Source: Caulobacter sp. 602-2 (GTDB lineage Bacteria; Pseudomonadota; Alphaproteobacteria; Caulobacterales; Caulobacteraceae). From it: DNA of 64,000 nucleotides. The notes under the pieces were generated by a model, which was not told the DNA's origin, searched no databases, and worked only from the letters and a program-made list of their open reading frames with translations. A program made the translations under genes and the position numbers. The stretch is from contig NZ_JAAKGT010000004.1 in the NCBI RefSeq assembly GCF_011043625.1, forward strand, positions 124,001 to 188,000, read 5' to 3'. Each line of letters begins with the position of its first letter. Within the stretch, counting starts at the first letter, position 1. Positions 1-10,197 of this stretch are shown piece after piece.

Positions 1-676
1 CCTGAAGGCCGTCGGCGAGACGCTCTCGCGCGTCCGCGCCGACATCGATCCCTCCAAGGCCCTGATCGGCTTCGCCGGCGCGCCGTGGACGGTGGCGACC
101 TACATGATCGAGGGCGGATCGAGCGATCGCTCGGGCGCGCGGACCTTTGCCTACCAGAACGCCGACAAGCTGGACCGACTGATCCAGATCCTGGTCGACG
201 CCACGGTCGATTATCTGGCCATGCAGGCCGCTTCCGGCGCCCAGGCGCTGAAGCTGTTCGAAAGCTGGGCCGAAGGCCTCTCCGAGCCGCTTTTCGAGCG
301 TCTGGTGACCAGGCCGCACATCGCCATCGCCGAGGGCCTTCGCGCGCGCGGCGTGACCGTGCCGCTGATCGGCTTCCCCCGCGGGGCCGGAACGCTCGTC
401 GAGGCCTACGCGCAGGCCGTGCCGGTGGAGGGCGTGGCGCTCGACACCTCGGCCTCGGCGAAGCTGGGCCAAACGATCCAGAAGACCAAGACCATCCAGG
501 GGGCTCTCGATCCGCTGCTGCTGCGGGCCGGCGGCGCGGCTCTGGACGAACGCGTCGAGCAGATGCTCGCACAGTGGGGACAGGGCCCCTATATCTTCAA
601 CCTGGGTCACGGCATCCTGCCCGACACGCCGATCGCTCATGTCGAGCAGGTGCTGAAGCGGGTGACCGGCCTGTGA
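1..676 (+). CDS. hemE: Uroporphyrinogen decarboxylase, 3' part (5' end outside window)
   Basis: This is the C-terminal part of the enzyme that removes four acetate carboxyls from uroporphyrinogen III to give coproporphyrinogen III in cytosolic haem synthesis. The open frame enters the window at base 2 and ends at TGA 674-676, leaving about 224 of the usual 340 or so residues. Family stretches visible are GFAGAPWTVATYMIEGG near the left edge, the segment around FESWAEGLSE, and the C-terminal FNLGHGILPDTP. The stop overlaps the GTG start of hemH, so the two are probably translationally coupled. In Caulobacter the hemE promoter lies in the replication origin, so Cori is expected just left of base 1; that is inference. 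Confidence 0.95.
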   Translation, partial: LKAVGETLSRVRADIDPSKALIGFAGAPWTVATYMIEGGSSDRSGARTFAYQNADKLDRLIQILVDATVDYLAMQAASGAQALKLFESWAEGLSEPLFERLVTRPHIAIAEGLRARGVTVPLIGFPRGAGTLVEAYAQAVPVEGVALDTSASAKLGQTIQKTKTIQGALDPLLLRAGGAALDERVEQMLAQWGQGPYIFNLGHGILPDTPIAHVEQVLKRVTGL

Positions 677-1737
677 GCGAGTTGAAGAGCAGCGCCCAGG
701 CTGGACGGAAGATCGCCGTCGTCCTGTTCAACCTCGGCGGGCCCGACGGCCAGGCCGCGGTGCGGCCGTTCCTGTTCAACCTGTTTCGTGATCCCGCGAT
801 CATCCAGGCGCCGTTCTTCGTTCGCTATCCGGTGGCGGCGCTGATCTCGACCACCCGGGCCAAGTCGGCGCGCGCCAACTACGCCCTGATGGGCGGCGGC
901 TCGCCCCTGCTGCCGGAAACCGACAAGCAGGCGAGGGCGCTGGAGGCGGTTCTGGCCGAGCGCCTGCCGGGCGACACGGTCAAGGCCTTCGTGGCCATGC
1001 GCTACTGGAACCCGCTGAGCGGCGAGACCGCCAGGGCGGTGAAGGCCTGGAAGCCGGACGAGGTGGTGCTGCTGCCGCTCTATCCGCAATACTCGACGAC
1101 GACGACGGCTTCGTCGCTGAAGGCGTGGAAGAAGGCCTACCGCAAGGGGCCGGGCCGGACGACGACGGTGTGCTGCTATCCGACGGCGGAAAACTTCGTG
1201 CAGGCGCACGCTGATCTGATCCGGGCCGAGTACGCCAAGGCCGGATCGCCCAAGCCGGCGCGGATCCTGTTCTCGGCCCACGGCCTGCCCGAAAAGGTGA
1301 TCACCGCCGGCGATCCCTATCAGCGCCAGGTCGAGGCCACCGCCGCGGCGGTCGTCGAAAGGCTCGGCGACATCCTGGGCGAGGGGGTCGACTGGAAGAT
1401 CAGCTATCAGAGCAGGGTCGGCCCGCTGAAGTGGATCGGCCCGTCCACCGACGACGAGGTCAAGGCCGCGGCCAAGGCCGGCCTTGCCCTGGTGGTCACG
1501 CCGATCGCCTTCGTTTCCGAGCACATCGAGACGCTGGTCGAGCTGGACGTGGAATATCGGGAGCTGGCCTACGAGCACGGCGGCTCGATCTATGCCCGCG
1601 TGCCGGCGCTTGGCGTATCGCCCGTGTTCATCGATTGTTTGGGGACTCTCGTCACCGAGGCGCTTTCTTCGGAAGCGCCGCAGGTCTGCGGAAGCGACCA
1701 ACCCTGCCCCAAAGCCGCCTCTGGAGCCCGCGCGTGA
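673..1737 (+). CDS. hemH: Ferrochelatase
   Basis: Inserts Fe2+ into protoporphyrin IX, the last step of protohaem synthesis. The 354-residue length is normal. Family marks are VVLFNLGGPDG near the N-terminus, the metal-site motif SAHGLPEKV in the middle, and the YQSRVGPLKWIGPSTDDEV block. The GTG at 673 was chosen because it overlaps the hemE stop and puts the conserved N-terminus about a dozen residues in; the frame is open further upstream but that part reads antisense-like across hemE. The stop at 1737 overlaps the GTG start of the next gene, so hemE, hemH and hemJ form one tight operon. Confidence 0.95.
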   Translation: MSELKSSAQAGRKIAVVLFNLGGPDGQAAVRPFLFNLFRDPAIIQAPFFVRYPVAALISTTRAKSARANYALMGGGSPLLPETDKQARALEAVLAERLPGDTVKAFVAMRYWNPLSGETARAVKAWKPDEVVLLPLYPQYSTTTTASSLKAWKKAYRKGPGRTTTVCCYPTAENFVQAHADLIRAEYAKAGSPKPARILFSAHGLPEKVITAGDPYQRQVEATAAAVVERLGDILGEGVDWKISYQSRVGPLKWIGPSTDDEVKAAAKAGLALVVTPIAFVSEHIETLVELDVEYRELAYEHGGSIYARVPALGVSPVFIDCLGTLVTEALSSEAPQVCGSDQPCPKAASGARA

Positions 1738-2198
1738 CCGACTTCCTGGTCGAGCATTTCAACCTGATCCGCGGCCTGCACATCCTGGCCGTGATCGCGT
1801 GGATGGCGGGGATGCTCTACCTGCCGCGCCTCTACGTCTATCACACGGGCGCCACGCTGGGCTCGGAGATGGACGCGACCTTCAAGGTCATGGAGCGGCG
1901 GCTGCTGCGCGGGATCATCAATCCGGCGATGATCGCCGCCCTGGTCTTCGGCCTGGGGCTGATCATGGCCGACGGCGCGATCCGCGGGTGGGACTTTCTG
2001 CTGAAGCCCTGGATGCTGGCCAAGCTGGCGGGCGTGTTCTTCCTGTTCGGCTGGCACGGCTTCCTGTCGAAGGCCCGAAAGGCGTTCGAGGCCGGCCAGA
2101 ACACCCGCTCTGAGAAGTTCTGGCGGGCGACCAACGAGCTGCCCTTCGTGGCGGCGATCGTCATCGTGCTGTCGGTGACGACCAAGTACCTGAACTAG
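1734..2198 (+). CDS. hemJ: Protoporphyrinogen IX oxidase, HemJ type
   Basis: A 154-residue integral membrane protein of the HemJ (formerly UPF0093) family, which oxidises protoporphyrinogen IX to protoporphyrin IX in bacteria lacking HemG or HemY. About four hydrophobic segments are visible. The first carries the conserved region LHILAVIAWMAGMLYLPRLY followed by a histidine, and the last is the C-terminal FVAAIVIVLSVTTKYL. The GTG at 1734 overlaps the hemH stop by four bases. The position directly after ferrochelatase supports the haem role. Confidence 0.9.
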   Translation: MTDFLVEHFNLIRGLHILAVIAWMAGMLYLPRLYVYHTGATLGSEMDATFKVMERRLLRGIINPAMIAALVFGLGLIMADGAIRGWDFLLKPWMLAKLAGVFFLFGWHGFLSKARKAFEAGQNTRSEKFWRATNELPFVAAIVIVLSVTTKYLN

Positions 2199-2504
2199 CC
2201 GGAGAGCGCCCGACCCGGCGTTCTCCCATCCTTATCCCCCGCCAGGGGATGGAGCCCCCACAGGACTCCATCGGTAGCGCTTGACCAGGAACCCGCCTTG
2301 TGGTTCCCGTCTTGGTCAGACGTTGCGGCCATACCGCTGCGTTCCCGCCTTTCACGGATCGCGCCCGTCCTGGTGCGCCTCATGATCCGTTCCCCTGATC
2401 GATCCGCGCCGTCGTCATGGCGCGACCACATCGCCGCCTTCGCCTGAAGCCGGCTGAATTTCTATCCAAGCCCGGATCGTATCCGGGCGACCGCGAGTCT
2501 ATGC
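2199..2504 (+). promoter_or_regulatory. rho leader region with several hairpins
   Basis: No gene is seen in these 306 bases between hemJ and rho, but the stretch holds strong inverted repeats. GATGGAG 2248-2254 pairs with CTCCATC 2266-2272. A two-part stem follows: TGACCA 2282-2287 with TGGTCA 2313-2318, enclosing GGAACC 2288-2293 with GGTTCC 2302-2307. An 8-bp stem, GCCCGGAT 2470-2477 with ATCCGGGC 2481-2488, has a 3-base loop and ends 16 bases before the rho ATG. No clear Shine-Dalgarno sequence precedes that ATG. A minimal out-of-frame ORF (ATG CAT GAC TGA, 2501-2512) overlaps the start. Rho is reported to be autoregulated in C. crescentus; a role for this leader is inference. Confidence 0.6.
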
Positions 2505-3953
<1,449 letters not shown>

Positions 3954-3959
3954 GCTTGG

Positions 3960-3975
3960 TGTTTCACGTGAAACA
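3960..3975. other. parS site 1 (perfect palindrome)
   Basis: TGTTTCACGTGAAACA is a perfect 16-bp palindrome identical to the bacterial parS consensus bound by ParB. It sits between the rho stop codon and the rho terminator, about 7 kb from parB. ParB loads here and spreads to build the partition complex. Confidence 0.95.
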
Positions 3976-3980
3976 CGAGA

Positions 3981-4010
3981 AAGGCCCCGGAGCGATCCGG
4001 GGCCTTTTTG
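3981..4010 (+). terminator. rho intrinsic terminator
   Basis: An 11-bp GC-rich stem, 3981-3991 with 3996-4006, closes a GCGA tetraloop and runs into a T-tract (TTTTTG). It follows the rho stop by 27 bases, with parS site 1 between. Confidence 0.9.
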
Positions 4011-4024
4011 TTGGTCGGTGGTTC

Positions 4025-4131
4025 TAGATCCTCCCCTTGGGGGGAGGTGGCCCGAAGGGCCGGAGGGGGACTTCCACCGTCGGCGCCGCCCCCTCAGTCG
4101 CTCCGCGAAAGCTCCCCCAGGAGGGGAGCAT
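4025..4131. repeat. Interspersed CTCCCC/GGGGAG intergenic repeat
   Basis: A G-run/C-run palindromic element in the gap between rho and the quinone reductase: CTCCCCTTGGGGGGAG at the left, a GGCCCGAAGGGCC hairpin, then CTCCCCCAGGAGGGGAG at the right. Related copies occur near 26184, 37095, 39304 and 57443, always between genes. It resembles the BIME-like repeats common in Caulobacter genomes. Confidence 0.7.
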
Positions 4132-4136
4132 CCGGC

Positions 4137-5102
4137 TTACGGTACCAGCACCGTCGCGCCGGTCGTCTTCCGCCCTTCCAGCGCCTCGTGCGCCGCGCGG
4201 GCCTCCGCCAGCGGGAAGCGCTGGCCGATGTCGATCTTCACCGCGCCCGAGGCCAGGACCTCGAACAGGGCCGCGGCGCTCTCGTCGAGCTCGTCGGTCG
4301 TGACGATGTAGTCGAACAGGCGAGGGCGGGTGATGAAGGCCGACTTGGCGCCGAGCTCCAGAGGCGCGAACGGCGGGACGGGACCCGAGGCGTTGCCATA
4401 GGTGACCAGAACACCGCGACGGCCCAGGCTCTTGAGGCTGCCCTGGAAGGTGTCCTTGCCGACGCCGTCATACACGACCGGCACGCCGGCCCCGCCGGTG
4501 ATCTCGGCGACGCGGGCGGCGACGTCTTCGTGGTCGTAGAGGATCACGTGGTCGGCGCCGAGGTCGCGCACGATCTGGGCCTTGGCCTCCGAGCCGACGG
4601 TGGCGATGACGCTGGCGCCCAGGGCCTTGGCCCACTGCACCAGGATCTGGCCGACGCCGCCGGCGGCCGCGTGGACAAGCACCGTCTGGCCGGCCTTCAC
4701 GGGGAAGCAGCGGCGGATCAGGAACTCGGCCGTCATGCCCTTGAGCAGGACGGCGGCGGCGACCTCCAGGTCGACGCCGTCGGGAACCTTGACGGCCCGG
4801 TCGGCGGGAACCACCGAGGCCTGCGCATAGGCGCCCATCGTGCCGTTATAGGCGACGCGGTCACCGACGGCGAAGCGGGTGACGCCTTCACCTATCGCCT
4901 CCACGTGGCCGGCGGCCTCCAGGCCCAGCACCTGCGGGTACTTCACCGGATAGAGTCCCGAGCGGTGATAGGTGTCGATGAAGTTCAGACCGACGGCCGC
5001 ATGGCGGACGAGGATCTGGCCGGGGCCGGGCGAGGGGAGGTCGCGCTCGACGACCTCCAGAACCTCGGGCCCGCCGGCGGCCTTGGCTTCGACGGCCAGC
5101 AT
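4137..5102 (-). CDS. Zinc-independent NADPH:quinone oxidoreductase (MDR family)
   Basis: A 321-residue medium-chain dehydrogenase/reductase of the QorA type, expected to reduce quinones with NADPH in the cytosol. The GroES-like N-terminal half has GLNFIDTYHRSGLYP near residue 40 and LGLEAAGHVEAIGEGV near 60-75. The Rossmann half has the nucleotide motif AAAGGVGQ at about 150 and the ALGASVIATV strand. No catalytic zinc-binding cysteines are seen, as expected for quinone reductases. Its ATG overlaps the stop of the upstream hydrolase by one base (TGATG), so the pair is co-translated. Confidence 0.9.
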   Translation of the reverse strand: MLAVEAKAAGGPEVLEVVERDLPSPGPGQILVRHAAVGLNFIDTYHRSGLYPVKYPQVLGLEAAGHVEAIGEGVTRFAVGDRVAYNGTMGAYAQASVVPADRAVKVPDGVDLEVAAAVLLKGMTAEFLIRRCFPVKAGQTVLVHAAAGGVGQILVQWAKALGASVIATVGSEAKAQIVRDLGADHVILYDHEDVAARVAEITGGAGVPVVYDGVGKDTFQGSLKSLGRRGVLVTYGNASGPVPPFAPLELGAKSAFITRPRLFDYIVTTDELDESAAALFEVLASGAVKIDIGQRFPLAEARAAHEALEGRKTTGATVLVP

Positions 5103-5794
5103 CAGGCGAGGGTCTTCTTGAAGAAGGCCAGGCTGCGGCCATTGGCGAGCGAGGCGTCGGCGGCGTCATAGTGGTCGCCGCCTTCACGCGCGAAAGCGTG
5201 GTCGCGGCCGGCATAGGTATGAAGCGTGATCTGCGGGTGATCCTTCAGCGCGGCGAAGATCACCTGCTGGGCTTCCTTGGGCACGAACTGGTCTTCCTCG
5301 GCCACGTGCAGCAGCAGCGGCTTCTCCAGCTTCTCGGCCTCGCCGACATGCTTCTCGAGGCCGACGCCGTAATAGGAAACCGAGGCGTCGGCGTCGGTGC
5401 GGGTCGCCGTCAGAAAGGCCAGCAGACCGCCCAGGCAGTAGCCGACCGCGCCGACCTTGCCCGAGGACTGCGGGCGGATGGCGTCGATGGTGGCGTCGAT
5501 GTCGGCGACGCCGGCGTCCACGTCGAACGCGTTGAACAGTTCGAAGGCCTTCTTCCACTCGGCTTCCGACTTGTCGGTGATGTCGATGCCGGGCTCGATC
5601 CGCCAGAAGAGATCGGGGCACACGGCCAGGAAGCCTTCGCCGGCCAGCTTGTCGCAGACGTCGCGCATCACCTGGTTGACGCCGAAGATCTCCTGGATGA
5701 CGACGATGGCCGGCGGAGCGTCTCCCGTGGCGGGGCGCGCCACATAGGCCGAGAAGTCGCCATCGGGCGTGTTGATCGTGAGGGTCTCGCTCAT
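5102..5794 (-). CDS. Dienelactone hydrolase family protein
   Basis: An alpha/beta hydrolase of the dienelactone hydrolase family, 230 residues. The nucleophile elbow is GYCLGG, with cysteine in place of serine as in true DLH. The other triad members are probably the Asp of EEDQFVP and the His of GRDHAF. No aromatic-degradation genes lie nearby, so the substrate is unknown. The start at 5794 (MSETLTI) was chosen over one six codons upstream because GGAGAG sits just before it and the family begins here. It is translationally coupled to the quinone reductase downstream. Confidence 0.88.
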   Translation of the reverse strand: MSETLTINTPDGDFSAYVARPATGDAPPAIVVIQEIFGVNQVMRDVCDKLAGEGFLAVCPDLFWRIEPGIDITDKSEAEWKKAFELFNAFDVDAGVADIDATIDAIRPQSSGKVGAVGYCLGGLLAFLTATRTDADASVSYYGVGLEKHVGEAEKLEKPLLLHVAEEDQFVPKEAQQVIFAALKDHPQITLHTYAGRDHAFAREGGDHYDAADASLANGRSLAFFKKTLA

Positions 5795-5909
5795 GGGGCT
5801 CTCCACATACAATAAGCCGTCGATGGGACTTTCGACCGAAGCGCTCTAACCTGCCCCGAGCAGTGCGCGGCGTCACAATCTCGTGGCCTGCCGCCAGGGA
5901 ACTTTTTCG

Positions 5910-6155
5910 ATGAAGATGACGATCGAGATCGACTGCACCCCGGTCGAAGCGCGGGCCTTCCTGGGCCTGCCCGACGTGAGCGGATTGAACGACCATCTCG
6001 TCAAGGAGATGCAGGCCCGCATGGACGCCAACATGGCGATGCTGGCGCCTGAGGAGCTGCTGAAGAACTGGATGGCGTTCGGGGCCGGGGCCCAGGACAG
6101 CTTCCGCAAGCTGATGACGGCCGCGGCCGGAGCGGCGGTCGGCAAGCGCGACTGA
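5910..6155 (+). CDS. Small conserved protein, DUF6489-like
   Basis: An 81-residue protein beginning [23 protein letters not shown], which I recall as the signature of an uncharacterised alphaproteobacterial family (DUF6489). The N-terminus has beta-strand character and the rest is helical, with an Ala-rich C-terminus. The start at 5910 is preferred over the open-frame start nine codons upstream because of the family start and a GGGA about nine bases before it. The stop is four bases before the mnmE ATG, so it is probably co-transcribed with mnmE. Function unknown. Confidence 0.8.
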   Translation: MKMTIEIDCTPVEARAFLGLPDVSGLNDHLVKEMQARMDANMAMLAPEELLKNWMAFGAGAQDSFRKLMTAAAGAAVGKRD

Positions 6156-6159
6156 TCTG

Positions 6160-7497
6160 ATGGTCGATACGATCTACGCGCCGGCCACGGCGGCCGGCCG
6201 CGCCGCCGTGGCGGTGATCCGCGTCTCGGGTCCCGCCAGCGCGCACGCCGTTCGCGCCCTCACGGGAAACCTGCCCAAGCCGCGCCAGGCGGCCTTGCGG
6301 ACCCTGCGCCACGACGGCGTCGCGCTCGACGACGCCCTGGTGCTGTGGTTCCAGGGACCGGCCAGCTACACCGGCGAGGACGCCGCCGAGTTTCACGTGC
6401 ACGGGGGCAGGGCGGTCGTCGAGGCGCTGCTTGGAGCGCTGTCGGCCCTTGGCCTGCGGCTGGCCGAGCCGGGAGAGTTCACACGGCGGGCTTTCCAGCA
6501 CGGCAAGCTCGACCTGGCCCAGGCCGAGGCCGTGGGTGATCTGATCGACGCCGAGACTGAGGGCCAGCGCAAGCAGGCGCTGGGCCAGCTGGGCGGCGCC
6601 TTGGGCCGCCGCTATGACGCCTGGCGCGATCTGCTGGTCCAGGCCCTGGCCATGCTGGAAGCCGCCGTCGACTTCCCAGACGAGGAGCTGCCCGAAGACG
6701 TGGCGGCGCGCGCTCGGCCCGGACTGCAGACCCTGGCCGGCGAGATCGATACGGCCCTGGCCGATGTCGCACGTGGTCGCCGGGTGCGGGACGGTTTCCG
6801 CATCGCCTTGGTCGGCGCCCCGAACGCCGGCAAGAGCACGCTATTGAATGCGCTAGCCGAGCGCGACGCCGCGATCGTCACCGCCACCCCGGGCACCACG
6901 CGGGACGTCATCGAGGTTCCCCTGGTGCTGGGCGGCTACAAGGCGCTGCTGGCCGATACGGCCGGTATCCGCGAGACGGCCGACGACATCGAGGCCGAGG
7001 GCGTGCGCCGGGCGCGGGTCTGGGCCGAGGAGGCGGACCTGCGTCTGTGGGTCGTCGACGCCGGCGAGTTTCACGTGAAACATTCTGAACACCACGCAAT
7101 TGTCCGCGCCGGCGACTGGCTGGTGATCAACAAGATCGATCTGGTAGAGCCGGCCGCCGTGGCGGCCATACGGGCCCAGACGGCGCAGCTGGGATTGCAC
7201 GTGGTGGCGCTGTCGGCGCGGGAGGAGGGGGCCGATCCGATCCGCGCCGCCCTGACCGCTCACGTGGTCGAAGCCCTGTCGGGCGCCGAGTTTCCGGCCG
7301 CGACCCGCATCCGCCACGCCGAACGCCTGGGAGAGGCGAGGGTCTATCTGGACCGCGCCCTGGCCGAAAAGCACGACGTGGAACTGGCAGCGGAGGACGT
7401 TCGCCTGGCTTCCCGTGCACTTTCCAGGATCACAGGCCGCATCGATCCGGAAGACGTGCTTGACCGTGTCTTTTCAAGCTTCTGCATTGGAAAGTGA
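6160..7497 (+). CDS. mnmE: tRNA modification GTPase MnmE
   Basis: With MnmG, it forms the (carboxymethyl)aminomethyl group on U34 of certain tRNAs. The 445-residue protein has the N-terminal folate-binding domain with AEFHVHGG, a helical domain, and an inserted Ras-like G domain: G1 [10 protein letters not shown]2 TPGTTRD, G3 DTAGIR, G4 NKID. It ends in the obligatory CIGK with the catalytic cysteine. A full parS palindrome at 7067-7082 is embedded in the G-domain coding sequence and is translated as EFHVKH between G3 and G4. Two more parS sites follow the stop. The partner gene mnmG is 154 bases downstream. Confidence 0.96.
   Translation: MVDTIYAPATAAGRAAVAVIRVSGPASAHAVRALTGNLPKPRQAALRTLRHDGVALDDALVLWFQGPASYTGEDAAEFHVHGGRAVVEALLGALSALGLRLAEPGEFTRRAFQHGKLDLAQAEAVGDLIDAETEGQRKQALGQLGGALGRRYDAWRDLLVQALAMLEAAVDFPDEELPEDVAARARPGLQTLAGEIDTALADVARGRRVRDGFRIALVGAPNAGKSTLLNALAERDAAIVTATPGTTRDVIEVPLVLGGYKALLADTAGIRETADDIEAEGVRRARVWAEEADLRLWVVDAGEFHVKHSEHHAIVRAGDWLVINKIDLVEPAAVAAIRAQTAQLGLHVVALSAREEGADPIRAALTAHVVEALSGAEFPAATRIRHAERLGEARVYLDRALAEKHDVELAAEDVRLASRALSRITGRIDPEDVLDRVFSSFCIGK
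7067..7082. other. parS site 2, inside the mnmE coding sequence
   Basis: AGTTTCACGTGAAACA contains the perfect 14-bp parS core at 7068-7081. It lies in the mnmE reading frame and is translated as part of GEFHVKHS. Confidence 0.92.
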
Positions 7498-7498
7498 A

Positions 7499-7514
7499 TG
7501 TTTCACGTGGAACA
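7499..7514. other. parS site 3 (one mismatch)
   Basis: TGTTTCACGTGGAACA matches the 16-bp parS consensus except for one base in the right arm. It starts two bases after the mnmE stop codon. Confidence 0.88.
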
Positions 7515-7557
7515 GGGGCTTGAACCGTCCACAGCCTGACCACAGATACGCGCACCG

Positions 7558-7573
7558 CGTTTCACGTGAAACG
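7558..7573. other. parS site 4 (perfect palindrome)
   Basis: CGTTTCACGTGAAACG is a perfect 16-bp palindrome with the parS core. It lies between mnmE and mnmG, 59 bases from site 3 measured start to start. Confidence 0.92.
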
Positions 7574-7651
7574 CCCCGGACTCGACTCGCCCACAGGGCG
7601 GCTTGAAGCTATAAGTCACGCACGCTCCCGCTGGGTCGGGGGCGTTCCGCA

Positions 7652-9538
7652 TTGAGGCGCGTTTCTCCCTTGTCCAACTCTTCGCCCCAGTCCTGGGACG
7701 TCATCGTCATCGGCGGCGGTCATGCCGGTTGTGAAGCCGCGGCGGCGTCCGCGCGCACCGGCGCGCGCACCCTGCTTCTGACCCACAAACGTGAAACCGT
7801 CGGCGAGATGTCGTGCAACCCGGCCATCGGCGGCCTGGGCAAGGGCCATCTGGTGCGCGAGATCGACGCCCTGGACGGCCTGATGGGCCGCATGGCCGAC
7901 AAGGCCGGCATCCAGTTCCGCATGCTCAATCGGTCGAAGGGCCCGGCCGTTCGCGGCCCGCGCTCGCAGATCGACCGCAAGCTCTATCGCGAGGCCATGC
8001 AGGCCGAGCTGTTCGCCTATCCCAACCTCGACGTCATCGCGGCCGCGGCCGAAGACCTGATCGTCGAGGACGGCCACGTGGCCGGCGCCGTCGACGGGGA
8101 GGGGGTCGTCTACCGCGCCCCCAAGGTGGTGCTGACGACCGGCACCTTCCTCAAGGGCGTCATCCACCAGGGCGAGACTCGCATTCCCGCCGGCCGCGTC
8201 GGCGACCAGCCGTCGATCGGCCTGTCGGACCGACTCTACGGCCTGGGCTTCGACATGGGCCGCCTGAAGACCGGCACGCCCGCCCGTCTCGACGGCAAGA
8301 CCATCGCCTGGGACCGCCTCGACATGCAGGCGGCCGACGAAGAGCCCGTGCCGTTCTCGTTCCTCAACGAGAAGATCGACGTGCCGCAGATCCGCTGCGG
8401 CATCACCTTCACGACCGAGGAAACCCACAAGATCATCGCCGATCGCCTGGACGAGTCCGCCGTCTATGGCGGCCGCGCCACGGGGATCGGCCCGCGCTAT
8501 TGCCCGTCGATCGAGGACAAGGTCGTCCGCTTCGCCGACAAGACCAGCCACCAGGTGTTCCTGGAGCCGGAAGGCCTGGACGACGACACCGTCTATCCCA
8601 ACGGCGTCTCGACCTCGGTCTCGGCCGAAACCCAGCTTCTGTTCCTGCGCACCATCCCCGGCCTCGAGGCCGTGGAGGTGATCCGCTACGGCTATGCGAT
8701 CGAATACGACTATGTCGATCCGCGCGAGCTTTACGTCACGCTGGAGACCAAGCGCCTGCCGGGCCTCTATCTGGCCGGCCAGATCAACGGCACGACGGGC
8801 TATGAAGAGGCCGGGGCGCAGGGCCTGGTCGCCGGCATGAACGCGGCCCTTTCCGCCTTGGGCAAGGAGCCGGCCGTCTTCGCGCGCGACGAGGCCTATA
8901 TCGGCGTCATGATCGACGACCTCGTCACCCGTGGCGTCACCGAGCCCTACCGCATGTTCACCAGCCGGGCCGAGTTCCGCCTGACCCTGCGCGCCGACAA
9001 CGCCGACCAGCGCCTGACCGAGCGCGGCGTCGGACTGGGCGTCGTGGGCGAGGTTCGCGCCGGCGCCTGGGCCGCCAAGAAGGCCGAACTGGAGACCGTG
9101 CGCGGCCGCGCCCGCACCCTGAACATGACCCCGGCCGAGGCCGTGAAGGCCGGCTTCAAGGTCAATGCCGACGGCCAGCGCCGCGATGTCCTGGCCATGC
9201 TGGCCTATCCGGACGTGGGTCTCGACGACCTGGTCCGGGTGTGGCCCGAGATCGCCGACTGGAGCCCGATGGCCCGCGAGCAGATCGAGATCGAGGCTGC
9301 CTATGCCGGCTATCTCGACCGCCAGCGCGCCGATGCGGAGTCCCTGCGCAAGGACGAGGACCTGCGCCTGCCGACCGACCTCGACTATCGCGACATCGGC
9401 AGCCTCTCCAACGAGGTGCGCGAGAAGCTGATCCGGGTGAAGCCCCTGACGCTGGGCCAGGCGGCCCGCATCGAGGGGGTCACCCCCGGCGCCCTGACGG
9501 CCCTGCTGGCCCACGTGCGACGGGGCCGGGCCGCCTGA
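7652..9538 (+). CDS. mnmG: tRNA uridine-5-carboxymethylaminomethyl modification enzyme MnmG
   Basis: FAD- and NADH-dependent partner of MnmE (also called GidA), 628 residues, normal for the long MnmG form. The FAD dinucleotide fold [11 protein letters not shown] is at about residues 20-30, followed by [19 protein letters not shown] and the C-terminal helical domain. The start is uncertain: TTG at 7652 gives the full frame, and a second in-frame TTG at 7670 would remove six residues; neither has a strong ribosome site. The stop overlaps the rsmG ATG (TGATG). Confidence 0.95.
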   Translation: MRRVSPLSNSSPQSWDVIVIGGGHAGCEAAAASARTGARTLLLTHKRETVGEMSCNPAIGGLGKGHLVREIDALDGLMGRMADKAGIQFRMLNRSKGPAVRGPRSQIDRKLYREAMQAELFAYPNLDVIAAAAEDLIVEDGHVAGAVDGEGVVYRAPKVVLTTGTFLKGVIHQGETRIPAGRVGDQPSIGLSDRLYGLGFDMGRLKTGTPARLDGKTIAWDRLDMQAADEEPVPFSFLNEKIDVPQIRCGITFTTEETHKIIADRLDESAVYGGRATGIGPRYCPSIEDKVVRFADKTSHQVFLEPEGLDDDTVYPNGVSTSVSAETQLLFLRTIPGLEAVEVIRYGYAIEYDYVDPRELYVTLETKRLPGLYLAGQINGTTGYEEAGAQGLVAGMNAALSALGKEPAVFARDEAYIGVMIDDLVTRGVTEPYRMFTSRAEFRLTLRADNADQRLTERGVGLGVVGEVRAGAWAAKKAELETVRGRARTLNMTPAEAVKAGFKVNADGQRRDVLAMLAYPDVGLDDLVRVWPEIADWSPMAREQIEIEAAYAGYLDRQRADAESLRKDEDLRLPTDLDYRDIGSLSNEVREKLIRVKPLTLGQAARIEGVTPGALTALLAHVRRGRAA

Positions 9539-10197
9539 TGGCTGTTGCAAATCTCGTCATCGAAACGCTCGACCCGGTCGACGCCGCGGCCTTCCAGAGG
9601 CTGACGGGGTCGTCCGACGCCCAGGTCGCCGACCTGGCGCGCTATCGCGAGCTGCTGGCCGAGTGGAACGAGGTGATGAACCTCGTCGGCCCGGCCTCTA
9701 TGGCCGCCTACTGGAACCGCCACGCCTGGGACAGCGCCCAGCTTCTGACCTTCGCGCCGGAGGCCAAGACCTGGGCCGACCTGGGCGCCGGCGCCGGCCT
9801 GCCCGGCGTGGTGCTGGCGATCCTGCTGAAGGCCGTTCCGGGGGCCAAGGTCCACCTCGTCGAGAGCATGGCCAAGCGCTGCCGCTTCCTCGACGCCGTC
9901 TGCCGCGAGCTCGACCTGCCGGTCGAGATCCACAACGCCCGCGCCGAAAGCCTGGACCTCAAGGTGCAGGTGGTCACGGCCCGGGCCTGCGCGCCGATGC
10001 CGCGCCTGCTGGAATACTCGCAACCCTATTTCAAGCGCGGCGCGGTCGCCTGGTTCCTGAAGGGCCAGGAGGTCGCCGCCGAGATCGCTGAAGCCGAGAA
10101 GACCTGGAAGTTCGAGTCGGACGTGCGGGGCTCCAAGAGCGACCCGCGCGGCCATGTCGTGCAAATCAAGGGGCTGAGCCGTGTCCGCAAAGTCTGA
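9538..10197 (+). CDS. rsmG: 16S rRNA (guanine527-N7)-methyltransferase RsmG
   Basis: SAM-dependent methyltransferase (GidB) acting on G527 of 16S rRNA; its loss gives low-level streptomycin resistance in other bacteria. The protein is 219 residues. The SAM-binding motif is DLGAGAGLPGVVLAI, followed by VHLVESMAKRCRFLD and the ARACAPMPRLL segment. The ATG overlaps the mnmG stop by one base. Its last 17 bases overlap the GTG start of parA, so mnmG, rsmG, parA and probably parB are one transcription unit. Confidence 0.94.
   Translation: MAVANLVIETLDPVDAAAFQRLTGSSDAQVADLARYRELLAEWNEVMNLVGPASMAAYWNRHAWDSAQLLTFAPEAKTWADLGAGAGLPGVVLAILLKAVPGAKVHLVESMAKRCRFLDAVCRELDLPVEIHNARAESLDLKVQVVTARACAPMPRLLEYSQPYFKRGAVAWFLKGQEVAAEIAEAEKTWKFESDVRGSKSDPRGHVVQIKGLSRVRKV

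Noticed and set aside
6390..6403. GTTTCACGTGCACG, a possible fifth parS site inside mnmE
   Set aside because: Three of four right-arm bases differ from the core. The stretch encodes the conserved AEFHVHGG of MnmE, which explains the similarity.
7652..9550. Long open frames antisense to mnmG, dnaK, mutS and leuS (600 to 960 codons)
   Set aside because: They mirror real genes in GC-rich DNA, have Arg/Gly/His-rich low-complexity translations, and match no family.
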